64,000 bases of DNA from Gari tellinella (GCA_922989275.2 OV277864.1:74094158-74158157); one strand, 5' to 3'. Positions 42,501 through 57,500 are shown, counted from the stretch's first letter. The notes: generated by a model from the sequence alone, not told the origin. Numbers and translations are program-made.

Positions 42501-45500
42501 TAAGCTGTAGGTCAAAATAGTTGTGAGCACTATTATATTTTAACTTAAACATGCATTTTGAATGTTTAGTTTAAACAATATTTTATTCATCGAGTGTGTC
42601 TACTGCCTTTCCTTTTCTACACAATATTTTATTCAGAGAAAAAGATTGGAAACAGGCAAAGCCTATGTGAGTCCTTTTTAGTATTTGTACAAATAATTCT
42701 ATTTACCTCCTTCACCACCTGTCTGTCTTTGTGCATGTGTACACTTGAGACTAGATGTTGCTCCGCCCCCAGATCCACCATTACCTCCGTACTCTCTAGA
42801 GTTATAGATGGAGCCATAGTCAGGAGGCGGGCCTACATAATTCTGGAATGACCCTTGACCTCCTGCCGCCCCATTACCGCCACCAGAGCCACCTGTAAAC
42901 AACAAACACTTAGACTATAGATGGAGCCATAGTCAGGAGGCGGGCCTACATAATTCTGGAATGACCCTTGACCTCCTGCCGCCCTATTACCGCCACCAGA
43001 GCCACCTGTAAACAACAAATACTTAGACTATAGATGGAGCCATAGTCAGGAGGCGGGCCTACATAGTTCTGGAATGACCCTTGACCTCCTGTCGCCCCAT
43101 TACCGCCACCAGAGCCACCTGTAAACAACAAATACTTAGACTATAGATGGAGCCATAGTCAGGAGGCGGGCCTACATAATTCTGGAATGACCCTTGACCT
43201 CCTGCCGCCCCGTTACCGCCACCAGAGCCACCTGTAAACAACAAATACAAAGACTGACCATATTGCTTCTTTAACCCATTACTCTATGCATGCAGCATGT
43301 TTCTAGTATTTAAAGTTCTAGTAGGTGATCACTTAAAGCAGGTTGAAAGTAAAGCAAAATGTGCCTTTAGGCACATGCTGCTTTACCTTCAGTCTGCTTA
43401 AGCTACCACATGCTAAGATATAGAGTATTTTTCTTATTGTGCATATTCATGACTGTATAATTTTTAACTTTTCTCCAGTGTAAGAATATATACTAGTAAG
43501 AAGCGTAAAAAAGTGTATTTATGGATAATAGATAATCTATTTCAACCTAAGCCTCTAGTGCCAATCACTTCAAACATTGAAGACCCAAATCAGAGGACTC
43601 CTAAAAAAGCCCTCTAAACAGGGTCTGTACTGTTTGTCATAAATTATTGAAATATATTGACCAAAAACTCCTTAAGAACTGGACAAAATTCGAAACAGGT
43701 GGTGTCCATTTGAAATTTCAGGGAGTAAAGTGCTAATTACCTCCAGTTTGTGTGTCCACTCCACTTTGTCCTATTTTGCGAGGAGCCAAAGCCTTGCTGT
43801 CTATTATACTGGCCTCATCTAACTGGACTAAAGCTGTGCCATCAACCTTCACCCAGGGGGCCTGGCAGAAGATTTAGTAAAATAGGTTGATAATAATATA
43901 CAGTCAAACCTAGATCTTCAACTAACTTAAAGTATGCATATTTCTGCCGTTTAATATCACTATTTTGAACTCACTGAAGTCAAATATACCTGCATTTCAA
44001 AGCTAAAACGTGGCTGAGTAGTTTTGGGAAAAACATCCCAAAGTCATTGATGATATAAGTTAAGTCATTTTTACAATCCAGGATGAGTCCATTTTAAAAA
44101 TTCAGTTTAAAAGGTTAAACCAGTAACCAAGCAGCCTGTTTCCAGTTTCGAAGATGTGTGACCACTTAAACAGATTGAAAGTAAAGCAGAACGTGCCTAT
44201 GGCACATTCTGCTTTACTTTCAGTCTGCTTTAAGCTACCATCTGCTAGGATATAGAAAGTATTTCTCATGGTTCATATATATGACTGTATAAAATGGAAC
44301 TATTTTCCTCAATGTCGGAATAGATTAAAGGTGTAAAAACCACATTTATTGGGTAATGGGTTAATCATTTACCGTGCCTTACCTTTAATATGCTGCCGGC
44401 ATGTAGATGTAATAACTTGGTTAACACCAGCACTAAGGATGGGTTATGTTCATCTTTGTGTTCCGAGGACATTTTGCCATCAGCATGGATCTCGACAGAG
44501 TCAAACTCAAATGTCAACTTGTTCTGGCCAGTTGAAAAACCCTACAAATTTAACAAAAAGTGCTTTTTATTTAAGAAAGACTAATTAGAAATGCACTGTG
44601 TAATAAAATGGTTCAGGTAGATAAGTAAGAAAAACTTAAAAAAGCTTATGCTACTGTTACTGATTAACAGTTAATGATACCCTTATGATTCTTGACAACT
44701 TTAGCTTATATTGCTGCATAAGTGGCAACTGCATTCCAGTATATACTACAATATAACTATATATTTTTATTGACAACTTTGCATCTTATCTGGCTTATTG
44801 GATAAAAAGGACAAATTATGACAATTTGATTGCCATCTTAGCGATCAATTAAATGACTTGACTCTTTCAACACCATGGACTTGTTTAATATACATGTATA
44901 CTTATACTCATTATGTAACATGGTGAGAAAAATATGCAGCCAGACCGGGGCTCAAACCCGGGACCCCTTGCTTACAGGGCAAGTGTTCTACCGACTGAAC
45001 CACCAGGTCGCTTACACAAATCTCTCAGCATTTTATCATAAACTCAACCCGGCTACACACACCCCCTCTACACAAGAATTTGTCCCGAATTCTTACTTAA
45101 AGAACACTCCATGAGTTTTTTATTATTATTTCTGTACACTCTACGAGTTACATATTATCATACGAGTTATGTACATTGGGCCCCAAATGTAACATGGTGA
45201 GAAAAATATGCAGCCAGACCGGGGCTCGAACCCGAGACCCCTTGCTTACAGGGCAAGTGTTCTACCGACGGAGCCACCGGGCCGCTTACACAAATCTCTC
45301 ACCATTTAATCATAAACTAAACCCGGCTACAATTACATTTGAAAACAATGTAGACCCTGATTAGAGGGCTCCTATAGAAGCCCTCTGATCAGGGTCTACA
45401 CTGTTTTCTAATTTAGACCAGTATTTATTAAACTACCGGTTATGAAGGTCAAAGAGGTCAATGTCAGAGGTCAAGGTCACAAAACTGCAATGCAACATGT

Positions 45501-48500
45501 TGCACTGATTAAGGTGCATTAGCTTTACCATAGCTGCGGTATTTAGTCCATCAAAAACTTAACTTATAATTGGGGTGTGCATACAGACATATGTAGAGAC
45601 CAGGACAACACTATATACCCACCCCGGTTACCAGACGTTTCGCTACACGGCGTTTCGCTACCCGGGACGTTTCGCTACAGTCGTTTCGCCACCTACCGGT
45701 AAGTCGTTTCATTACCCAATATTTTTAAATGATCTTAACCTGTATTTTGATGTTCAAATAAGATATGTCGATATATTATTAAGTTAAAATGTGTATTAGA
45801 AACTTATTTTTGAATGAATAATTGAGAAAAAGAAATCGATTTATTGACAAATATCGTGTAAGTTACTAAAAACAGATGCTGCTATACTTTAGGTATAAAT
45901 ATAATACTTTGCTAGCGTAATTGCTACCTTAAACTCATAATTGTACAAATAGATAGAATCCAAACAAGACGCATTGTCACGCGGCCTCTCGTCGGGATCT
46001 TAAATGGCTATTAAAAAAAAAAAAGTTATTAGTAAATTAATTATACATTTTTACGGTGAAATATATAAACAGTTGCTACGCATATATACAACCAGTTGAC
46101 CCTAACAGTGCAGGGTATAGAGCGACATGAAATGAATAGCACACATATGACGTAGAAAACTGATTGGATCCACGTTAGACGCCGAGTTACACGGTTGCTG
46201 GCCTGGATCTAGTCTGCCTGCATAGGCCTGAACAATCTGCATTAATTTTGGTAAAAAATGTATACATATGAATTAATCAATATGTATAATAATATTAATC
46301 AATATTAATAATTAATATAATGATAATAACTATACCTTGAACTCTAGTATCTACTCAAGTGGACAATGTCAAACAGTGTAGCATTACACCATGTCTCATC
46401 AATGTCTGCACTGTTTGATACGTCCTTTGTATAGCTGTACAGTAGATGTAAATGGTTAAATACCAATTGGACATGACGTACCGGAGGACATCTTTCAGCT
46501 GCTCTCGGAGTTATAATTACTACAGAATCACGCGCGTGCATTAAATAAACATACACATTTTTAACTTTGAAATTTAACTCTTTTTCTCATTTAATTCAAT
46601 TACCAATTTTGCTAAATAATCATCAAATGATATTAATTTTTCTATACTTATGGTTTAAATTGATTATCTGAGTTTTAATTACTGCAGATTCAATAATATT
46701 CTATTTTGCACTCATCATCACGCGTGCATTAAACATAACTTTATTTCTCCTTTAATTCAAGTTTACTTTGTTTAATATGCATCAAATAATATTATTTTCT
46801 CTTTATTTACGGTTTAAATTCACTTTCGATTTATAAATACTATAAAATAAATTGATTTTCCCAATTATAAATATTGGGTGGCGAAACGTCCGGGGTAGCG
46901 AAACGACTTTAAGTTGGGTAGCGAAACGACTGTAGCGAAAAGTCCGGGGTAGCGAAACGTCCGTAAACCCCCACCCCCACTTTGTGGCATGGTATAAATA
47001 GGGTATCTTTATATGGTTCTGTTATAGCTTACATTTTCTCCAATTAGGAAGTTAACTCCCTGTCCAAGGACAAGTTTCTTCACACCGTTTATCTCCCCAT
47101 CAATGTAGATGTCCTTGTAGGCAAGGTCCTTGAAGTACAGCTCTGGAAAATTGACATGAGGAAATGTTATTAACGTAGATGTACTTGTATGCAAGGTCCT
47201 TGAAGTACAGCACTGTAAAATTCACCAGAGAAAATGTAATTAACTCATTTATCCCTGAAACTTCCAATGGACAACGTCAGTTTCCATTAAATGTCTAGTT
47301 CATTTTTCACTGTTTAGGATTGTTTCTGTCAAAATATTGCAATATTACAAACAGTGCAGACCTTGATCAGAGGGCTCCTCTAGGAGTTCACTGATCTGGA
47401 TCTACACTGTTTGCAGCAAAAGAAAAGTGTACTCTTCACAGGTACATTGTACATGACAATAATACTCATCGTTAGGGCTCAATTGGTTAATGTCAATGGC
47501 AGGCTAGAGCTATAATAATCCTTTCTTCAGCAACTCTCAAAATAGGCCGTATTGCTGACTTTTAACTCTTTCCTCCCTGAAACTTTAAATGGACAATTCC
47601 AGTTTCCATTTTAGCGTAGTCCATTTCTGACTTTTATGGATTGTTTTTGTCAATGTTTTGCATTATGACAAACAGTGATGACCCTGATCAGAGGGCTCCT
47701 TTCGGAGCCCTCTGATCTGGGTCTTCACTGTTTGCACAGGACAATTGTACTATTCACATGTACACTGTTTGAAAAGGACGCCTATATGCGGGACTAGGGT
47801 TCAAAGGGTTAAGACAGGTGTTTGCTTCCTGCAGGAGACAAGTAAGGCAGAAAGCTTCTGAAACACATTTGATCTATACCTCAACATAAGTGTCACAATA
47901 ATTATACTGAATAATCAATATCCTGTGGAATACACATGTCAACGTAAAGCAAGAAGAAAGTTAAGGTGGAAATTCCTTAAGAAGCAGTGTCCTGCCTTAA
48001 ACACAGTTGGAATTGTAAATGATTTGCACTTTGGGCTATGGAGGAAAGGGTTAATTTTGAATCAAGATCAGTATCTGCCTATTTGGGGCAAAATATGTAC
48101 ATATAAAAAATGAGCTTATTTCTTACTGACATTATGGGGGTAGAGCATATACATGTATTTTCTATTTTAGGTAACAATGAATTTAACTCTGGGCCATTTA
48201 ACTGAATACTCAAACTAATTTTTACTGTGAAACAAATTTTGAAATCTTCCATCTGTCAAATGAATTCACAGAAACACACAATCCTTTTTATTCTAACAAC
48301 TGCTGAGCATCAGCTAACTTAATGTGTCATCTATAATGCACATGAATAGTTTGTTTTTACAAAAATGCCTGTACAACCTAAATCCTTTACCCTTTAGCTT
48401 GTTTCTAATAAAAAGTCATATTTACGGGATAATGGGTTAAAATTAATGGCCAAAAAACCAAAAACAGGAAAGAACAAAGTGAACACTTTGGTTTGCAAAT

Positions 48501-51500
48501 GAATGTACTGGCAACATTACCATGTGGGAGCTGTACTAAAGATGTATCATACACCCTGATGGAAGCTGGTATTGGGCTGTCACTGTCTACAAGTTTGATC
48601 TTCTGGTCTACAGAGCTATGGACCATGCCAGTGAGATCACCATGAAGATGATTAATAACAACATCAACATTACTGGAAACCCCTGCTTCCTGGCGCAAGG
48701 CAAGATGTGCATTTCCTTTCAGATAAACATGATCAAACATCATGCTGCTGGTTGTATCTAAGGCTGTGGTAATTAGGTATGTGCGACAACTGTCTTGCAG
48801 TTTGTTATTAATATATATATTGTCAGGTACGCCGATGTTGTTATTAATGATCAGAGTAGATGTTGTGGCATTTCCACCATCTTTTGAAGCAGATATGTAC
48901 ACAGTTCCTGAGCCACCATTTTCACTTGGTGACTTCCCTCCATAGGTGTTGTACGTGCCACGGAATGATTCAGATACAGATGCATGTATACCAATTCTAC
49001 CTCCACCACCACCACCACCAGCAATCTGCAAGTATAATTACCAATATAACTGGCCTCTCCTTTAACCCACTACCCAATAGATACCCACTTTTTACATCTT
49101 TCCGTTTCTTCCTCCACTGCAGAAAATAGTCCCAATTTATAAGTCATGAATATGTACCAAACAATTGTTTGTGTTACCTAGCAGATGGTACCTTAAAACA
49201 GGCTGAAAACAAAACAGAATGAACCTTAAGGTGCATTCTGCTTTACTTTCCATCTGCTTTAAATTGTCGCCTGTCTTCAAAACTAGAAACAGGCTATGAG
49301 GTAATGGGTTTAACTATTCCTTGAAGATGTTACCCATCTTTAACCCATTACTCCATTGACATACCTTTAACGCTTCATTTATTCATCCACTGAAGAAAAT
49401 AATTCAACTTTATACACTCATGATATGCACCATAAGAAATATTTTCTTCATTCTACCAGATGGTAGCTTAAAGCAAGCTGATAGTAAATCAGACTGTGCC
49501 ATTTTAAAACTATCGGTAGATTTCTAAGATGGTCTTATGCATGAGAGTCACCGTCATATCCATAGCAAATTCTTGGGTGTATCTTTTGTCTTAGGTGGTT
49601 GGAAAGTTGCCATGTTTATTTCTCTAGTATTCATTTGAAAAATATTTCATTTAAAAACACAAGTCAGTCATCAACCTATTTCCGATTTTCATGATTTTGG
49701 AAGGAGAGGGGGGAGGGGTTGTTAAAATTAACTAGCCTACAGCATTGTGATAGGGGTTATACAGCACTTACAAACGGGTCCGCCTTTCCATACCGGTACT
49801 GACAAACATTGTTGACTAAATAATAGTATGTAGAACATCGATAACACTTGTTGGTTGTTCTGGCACAGTTAGTGCAGTGTGGTACACACATGGCATCTCC
49901 TCCAGTAGCTGATAGAACACCTGTGCCTGCAAACACAAATGAGACAGTATGAACATACAATACAGGGCAATATATGCTTTATCCCATTGCCCCCATAGCC
50001 TGTTTCTAGTTGTGAAGACAATTTAAGTGACCACTTAAAGCATTTTTAATTTATTTTCAAGCAACATGATTTTTATATCTCATTGAGTAGTTGAGAGGTT
50101 AATATAATGCAGATTTCCTATAAATATTTATTTATTTGTTTTAATTATTATTTGATGTTCAAGGAAATTAAACAAAAAAGTTAATCTATTTGTAATTTGT
50201 TAGAAATTGATCTGACAATATACAGAGCAAAATTGAAAGATCTCGGTATATCATGTATAACAGTATAATCAATTGAACAGATATAGTTATCTAACAAGAC
50301 TATAACTTGAAATGCAAGAGCCAAACTCAGTGTATTCTTCTACCTTACTAAAGTACCACTTACCCGAGAAGGTTTGAGCCTGGATCAATATGGAGCCTCC
50401 AGCACCCCCACCCACTCCATATTTATCAGCACTTCCACCATCAGCCTTCACTATACCATCTATCTCCACACTCTCACTGGCTAACAGGTCCAACACACCA
50501 CCTCCATAACCTTTAGTAACAGTAGAGAAAGTTCCACCACCACTGCCATACTCTGTCGGGTAGTGGACACGGCCATAGGCAGGGCTTGTATGGTTTACCT
50601 GACTGCTGGCGCCACCTAGACCACCATGAGAGCCCCCTGAACTGCCATCCTGATGGGCTATACCAGCACCAGTGCCCAGGCCAGGGGCATGTCCGCCCTC
50701 GGAGGAACTGAGAATACCATCTGTCTCTACTGTGATGTTACCCGCTGAAATGAAAATATATATTAGCAATTATAATACAGTAAAACCTCTATAATACAAC
50801 CACTGAAATAAAGACTTATTGATAGCATTTAAAACAGGTGGCAGTGTAAAGCAAGATGACAGTAAAGCAGAAAGCTCCTATAGGAAAGATGTTGTGATTG
50901 CAGACAAATCACAGGAATGTTATCCCCATAATTGATCATTGTGTAGATGGCATTTTTTAAAAAATATTTTTAAATCTCATTTTAGTAATAGATCATGTGA
51001 CCTTTGACTTAAAATGTAGCCCCAATCATTGCCTCCTCATAAACAGATAGTATACCAAATATGGATATCATCATACATGTGATATCTCCCGATATGGTCG
51101 GGAGCTCCCGAAATTAGACCTCTACTCACGATCTCCCGGTCGGGAGACGAAATCTCCCGATATTTCATTTAACCAGGTTCATATTTTTTTAATATGAACT
51201 TTCATATCGTTTACCACGTTTGCCGACTCTAAAATTCTTTAAATTGTCTTCAGAGATCTCTGGCTAATCCCTACACACGCTTATCGCCAAACGCTAGTGA
51301 TGCGTGTAAACACGCTACGCAATCGATGTGTACCACTATCTTATGGCAGGCTGCGTCATAACAATGTTTGGTTAAAGTTTGACCACACCCGCCGAGTAGA
51401 TATAATTGGTTATCAAAAAAGTGATTGACAGGTTCGCCCCGAATCGACAATTTTTAGAAGCGGTGATGCGAAGGATATTTCTATGTCCCCGATACGGAAC

Positions 51501-54500
51501 GGATTAAATTCAGATAATTCTCCGTAAGTTCAGGACAAACACAATTATTTGAAGAAAGCTAATCAGTATTTAACATTTATGAATTGATTTCCACGTCAAA
51601 ATACTTTGAATATTCACGTAGCAGAAAATACTTCGAAAATTATACCGTAACAAAATGACGGGTCGCCTTAATATTTGCTACGAGAACTATGTAGATATTG
51701 TTAGTCTAAAAAGTATTCCCCAGCGTCGTTTTCTAACAATCAATTAAAATTAAACGTTGGACCTAAATTCTTCTGTTTGTTACATACGATTTGTGTGAAT
51801 GTTTTATTATTAAGTTAGATTTACAACGAATTACGCACGTAAAATTGATTTGCAATCAGTTTTCGCGGTAGAAAATTTAGACGCGTTATTTCATTGTTAA
51901 ACCTACGCACATTTTATGGCGCTAGTAAATATCGTCTGCAGACTTTGTTGTCTGCAACAATTGTCTGAGTTAATGTCGTCTGCAACAGTTATCTGAGTTA
52001 ATTTTTGTGCATTTTATTTCAGAAAATTTCAGTGTCAAACAGTTTGTATCTAGATGAGATGATACGGCGTCTGATCTGGATCCATACTGTTTGCAAAATT
52101 AACAACAGATTGTTAAGTTGCTAACTCTTTCGTGATCAACTCCATAGAAAGAAATCTAGATTCATTCTCTCAAGAAAATAGATATAGTTCCACTTTATCT
52201 TTACTAGTCATGAATAATATAAGAACCATAAGAAAGATTTCTTATATCCTAGCAGATGCTAGTTCTAGCTTAAAGCAGGCTTAAACTTTTAATGAAGCAG
52301 AATGCTCATGAAGAGTGTTCTGCTTTACTTTCAGTCTGCTTTACACAACCATCCTTCTGCAGTACTAAAATACTAGAATAATAGGCCCATGTCAGTTACT
52401 GTGTTATAAGAACTATATCTCTGGGTGAAAATTGTCTCTGTCTTAGTGGTCTATAGACTTAAAAAAAAAGAAGCAATTAGTGATTAACTTATGAAAATAC
52501 ATAAATGTATTGGATTTTCATCGCCTGCGCCTAGTTTTGTCGCGAAAAAAGCTCCCTATTTGACACCCCAATCTCCCTATTAAAATATCCAAATCTCCCT
52601 ATTTGGGTCCAAGAAAATATCACATGTATGGATATCATTGTCATATGAGAAAAGTGTTATTGTCTGCTTTAAGCTACCTTCACTAGGAAATATGAAAGAT
52701 TTCTTATGAAACATACTCATGACTATAGAAAGTACAGCTAGTTTCCATAGTGGAAGAATATATGAAGGCAAAAAAGGCATATTTATACAGTAATGTGTTA
52801 AGCAGGTTGATAGTAAATCAGAAAGGTCCTTACTTTTGATGTAAGCAGCCACAATTCTCTTACACCAAAATATGTAAATGGAAGAGTAAATATATTGTTT
52901 TAATATATGAAAATTATCCGCTTACCATTCAGTTTAAGGTAGTTAGCATGCATTTCTCCACCTCCTCTGATGGTCAGTTCACTAGTCAGGTTTATCTCCA
53001 GAACATCCTGAGCTGCAGCTGTGCCATAGTACTGTAACACACCCCCATCCAGTACAAAGATAGATGTCATGTTGTAGACAATGGGCTTGTAGAATGATGA
53101 TGTGCTAGCTGGTGGGTATACTCTGAGAGCGCCGTCACGGGCAATCTCAATAGTGTCTAGACCAGTGATGGTACCTCCATAGTCAGATACTGTGATGCCT
53201 TTATGGACATATGTAGACGCTGGTAGGTTGACTTTACCATCCTGTTGTAAAGAACAAAAAATTTTCCTCACTTTTTAGAGTCTAAAATATTGCCATGAAA
53301 ACACAACATGCAACTACATGAATTTAATGACAAATCAAGCAAATCAAATCTAGATACATTTTCAAATTTAAGATTAAAATTTCAGATTTCAAATTTAAGC
53401 ATTAAATGTCCCAAGTGCAATGGTCATCTGCAAACAGTTTGGATCCTGACCAGACAATGTGTAACATGGCATCTGATTATGATCCAAATAGTTGACACTC
53501 TTTATGATATTACTTAAAATTTACCCAAATTCACATGTGAGAAATAAAGACAAGACTACAATTGGTCAATGCAGATGATGTCATAAAAGTAAATGAATTG
53601 TGCTGCATGTATTCAGATAAGTTTGATTGATTTGTTCTTTAACTCATTCACCCCTGAAACTTTTAATGGAAAGTTCCGTTTTCCAATGAAGTTTAGTCCA
53701 TTTATGACAATTAAGGGGTGTTTTTTTCATTATTTTGCAAATTGACAAACAGTGCAGACCCTGATCAGAGGGCTCCTGCAGGAGCCCTCTGATCTGGGTC
53801 TACACTGTTTGTATTATTGGACAAGTTTACTCTTTATTGGTACAATGTTTATAAATGATGAGTATACTCATCGCTAGGGTTGAATATGTTAAAGTCTGTT
53901 TCTGCCATGTATGGCTAATTGGACGCAAGAAAGAGGGGAGCGGATACAGAAAACCTGGGCGTGTTGCATGCATGTCTAGTTGTAAGTCTTTCTGTAAATC
54001 TTAATCAATAATTAAATCAAGAAAATTCCTGTAAATTGTTTTCTATAAGAAGTATATACTGTTTACTAAAACAATAAATCTGACTAACCTGATACACGGC
54101 TACACTGAATGAGAGGTGTGTAGAATTTGGGAAGTCAATATTCAACCACATGCCTTCCTCTACATGGACGATGGCTGTATAGTCACCTTCTACAAGCTGG
54201 AAAGAGAATACCAAATAAAACCGCAGATACATGAGAGAACTCCTGTCAATTCATACAATACATAGATAAGAAACAACAAAATTAAAACAGTGCATACATA
54301 ACGACAATATCATGTTAACCCATAAATATGCCTTTTTACGCCTCTAATTTATTTGAGATGAATTACAAGAAACTGTTTTGTACACACTTGCACAGCAATA
54401 TAGCATAGAAATAAAATTAAAACCTTCGGAATAACCTTTCAAAGACAAATTTAACATTTCAAAACCAAATTTAACAATCTGATTGAACCACTTGGCAAAC

Positions 54501-57500
54501 AAACTTTCAGCTGTTTTATTTTAATGGTCTGCACTATTGTTTCAAAATCAGATCTGAAGAAGTATGACTGAAGAAATATTGACATTGATTGCATGATCAA
54601 ACTGTTTGTATTTCTGTCATAATTATACGTACCTGTAGGTAAAGATCTCTGCGCCCTGTTGTAGGATTTCCCTCATTGTCTGTAGCCAGTAAGCCCACGG
54701 AGGCATATTTACCCAGGTCTAATACATCAATGTCGTGATCTTCAGTCTTGTTTTCTGGAATAGGGATTCTAGTCCTGCGTATCTGAAATATGCATTTGAA
54801 AAGTATATCAACACAGGTAAACTGGCCATTATTTGCTACATACAACAGGGTAATATCTGATTCTCTGTGAAATATTTGTATTTTAATCTTTTCAAAATAT
54901 CTTTTCATAATCATATCTGTAAGGAACACAACACATATCATAAACTAAAAAACAGTTGAATCTCTATCACTCAAGTTTCGTCCATAAAAAGTTAAATGGT
55001 CATTACCAGTTTCCAATTTAGTCAAGTCTATATTTTGACTATTTAGGGTTGTTTTTGGCAATGTATTGTAATATGACAAACCATGCAGACCCTGATCAGA
55101 GGACTCCTTTAGGAGCACACTGATCAGAAGGCTCCTTTAGGATCCCTCTGATCAGGGTCTTTCCAGTTTGGATAGTACAAGTGTACTCTTCATAGGTACA
55201 CTGTTAGCAAAGGATGTGTATATGCATGTCTAGGGTTCAAAGGATTTTAGCTGAACTTGACTGTGACTGTATTTCACAGTTAAAACATGGCTATGCAAAA
55301 GGATGTTTGGCTTAATTATACTACATTATTATTGAAATTCTAACTTAAGAAACACAATTTAGTTCCAACTTTTAAAATGTGTTTGAATTATCAATTTATT
55401 GAGATTCAACTGTAGCTGTATACCCCATCTCCCTTTATGTTGTAAATCTGCAGTCTCTTCTTGCCAGTTGGTGAATTTTCCTTGGTGTAGATGGTTCCAG
55501 CAGCTCCATTCTCACCTCCTCTGTTTGTGCCCCCACCGTCAGAGTGGTAGGTTCCCTCAAAGTTGGAGATGTTATACATGGCACTAAATCTCCCACCACC
55601 ACCGCCATTATAGCCCCTGCCACCCTTCACCTGGAGAAACAAGTACAATAATGAAGGCGCTATTATTTTGCTATTTAATAATTTCCTCCAAAATGCTTCA
55701 AATAGACTATTCCAGTTTCCAATCTAGTCCAGTCCATTTTTTTTCACGATTTAAGATTATTTTTTTTGGTCAATATATTGCACTTTACCAAACAGTGCAG
55801 ACCCAGACCCTAAAGGAGCACTCTGATCTGAATCTTTACTGTTGACATAGGACAAGTGTACTCTTCATAGATGCACTGTTTGCAAAGGACACATATATGC
55901 ATGACTAATTTTCATAGGGGTTAACTAAAATCAAACAAAAATGCCATGCATTTAAATGTACAAAATGATATGTTTATGAAAATGAATACTGTAATTTTTA
56001 ACTGAATGGCAAAGGGTGGTATTAGTTCATACCTCTACAGTGCCTGTGCCATCAAACTCATATGTAACCACATATATACTGCCTCCAGACCCACCACCTG
56101 AGGAGGTACTGCCATCTGCCCCATTAGCACTGAGAGTGCCATCAACTTTCACCAGCCTGGAAGCTTTCAGTGTCAGTAGACCTCCACCACACCCACCTAA
56201 ACAAATATACAGTTAAACCTTGATATTACGCCCACTAAAACGAAGGCTTATTGATTGAGTAATAGACAGGTGACAGCTTAAAGCAAGGTGACAGTGAAAC
56301 AGAAAGCTCCTTAAGGAGTTTTCTGATTCACTGTCATCTTTCTTTAAGCGGTCACCTATCGTAGACACCCTGATAATTAATATAATTTAGTGGTTGTTAT
56401 AGAGAGGTTTTACTGTACATGTAAAACCCTTTAACCCACAGCCGCTTTCTAGTTTTGAGGATAGGTGTCAGGCAACTCAAAGCAAGTTGAAAGTAAAGAA
56501 GATTGCGCCTAATGGTGCATTTTGGTTTATTTTATAGCCTGATTTAAGCTACTATCTGGAATAATACTGGAAATGGTTTCTGTGTTTTATGTTCAGACCT
56601 TCCTAAGTGGGGGACTTCTTTCCCCATTGAAGAAATGATAAAAAGTGTAATAAGGCATATTTATGGGTTAATGGGTTAAAGATAACTTAACAACTGTGGT
56701 AAAAAAAAATCCTAAGGTTATACAAATAGGACACATTGGGTTATGATTTTGCAGAAGAACAGGAAAAGATATAATTATAGTGTTTTAAAACCAATTGATA
56801 CTAAATGGTCATTTATAGATAATATTACAGAAAAGTTTTGGAAATCATAAATATATCTGAACCAATTATGCTTATAGAAGATGCCATGGCATAATTGTTT
56901 GCAATGGGAAAGTGTATTCTCCACAGGTACACTGTTTGCAAGGGATGCATATATGCTTGACTAAGATTCAAAGAGTCAAGACTTGTAATTTATAACAACA
57001 TTACCTTTGCTCTTTGAGGAATCACCACCAGCACTTCCAAATCTATCAGGAGTAACCATGTTTCCATAGGCTGATGATGCATTAGAATTCTTACACCCGG
57101 CCTCTCCTCCATGACTGCCCCCAGTACCATAGTACACAGTACCACCTGCAGAGTACTGATAGCTGTAGCCTTTGCCTGGTCCCTCTATGCATGGAAATAG
57201 AAAAAATACATTCTTCTTTCAGTGGGAAGTGTATCTTAGGGATCATCACGTTATTGACAACGTGCAGCTCTTAATTTTGCGTTAAACATGAATTTTCAAA
57301 ATATTCAACTTAAATTATACAGTCAGAAATATGTACTGTAAAAAACATTTTCAATATCCTAGCAGGTGGAAGACTTACGGCACATTCTGCTTTACTTTCA
57401 ACCTGCTTTAAGTAGTCACCTGTCTTCAAAAATAGAAACAGGCTATGGGGTAAAGGGTTAAACATTGAAATCAAACAATGGGGAAAGGGTTAAGGAGCAC

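Noticed and set aside
42799..43243. CRISPR-like or minisatellite array
   Set aside because: The repeats are direct copies of an exon edge with no distinct spacers, in a eukaryotic gene.
44937..45285. Two possible tRNA genes
   Set aside because: The same 3' tail follows both heads and the first copy has a changed B-box. They fit a SINE family better.
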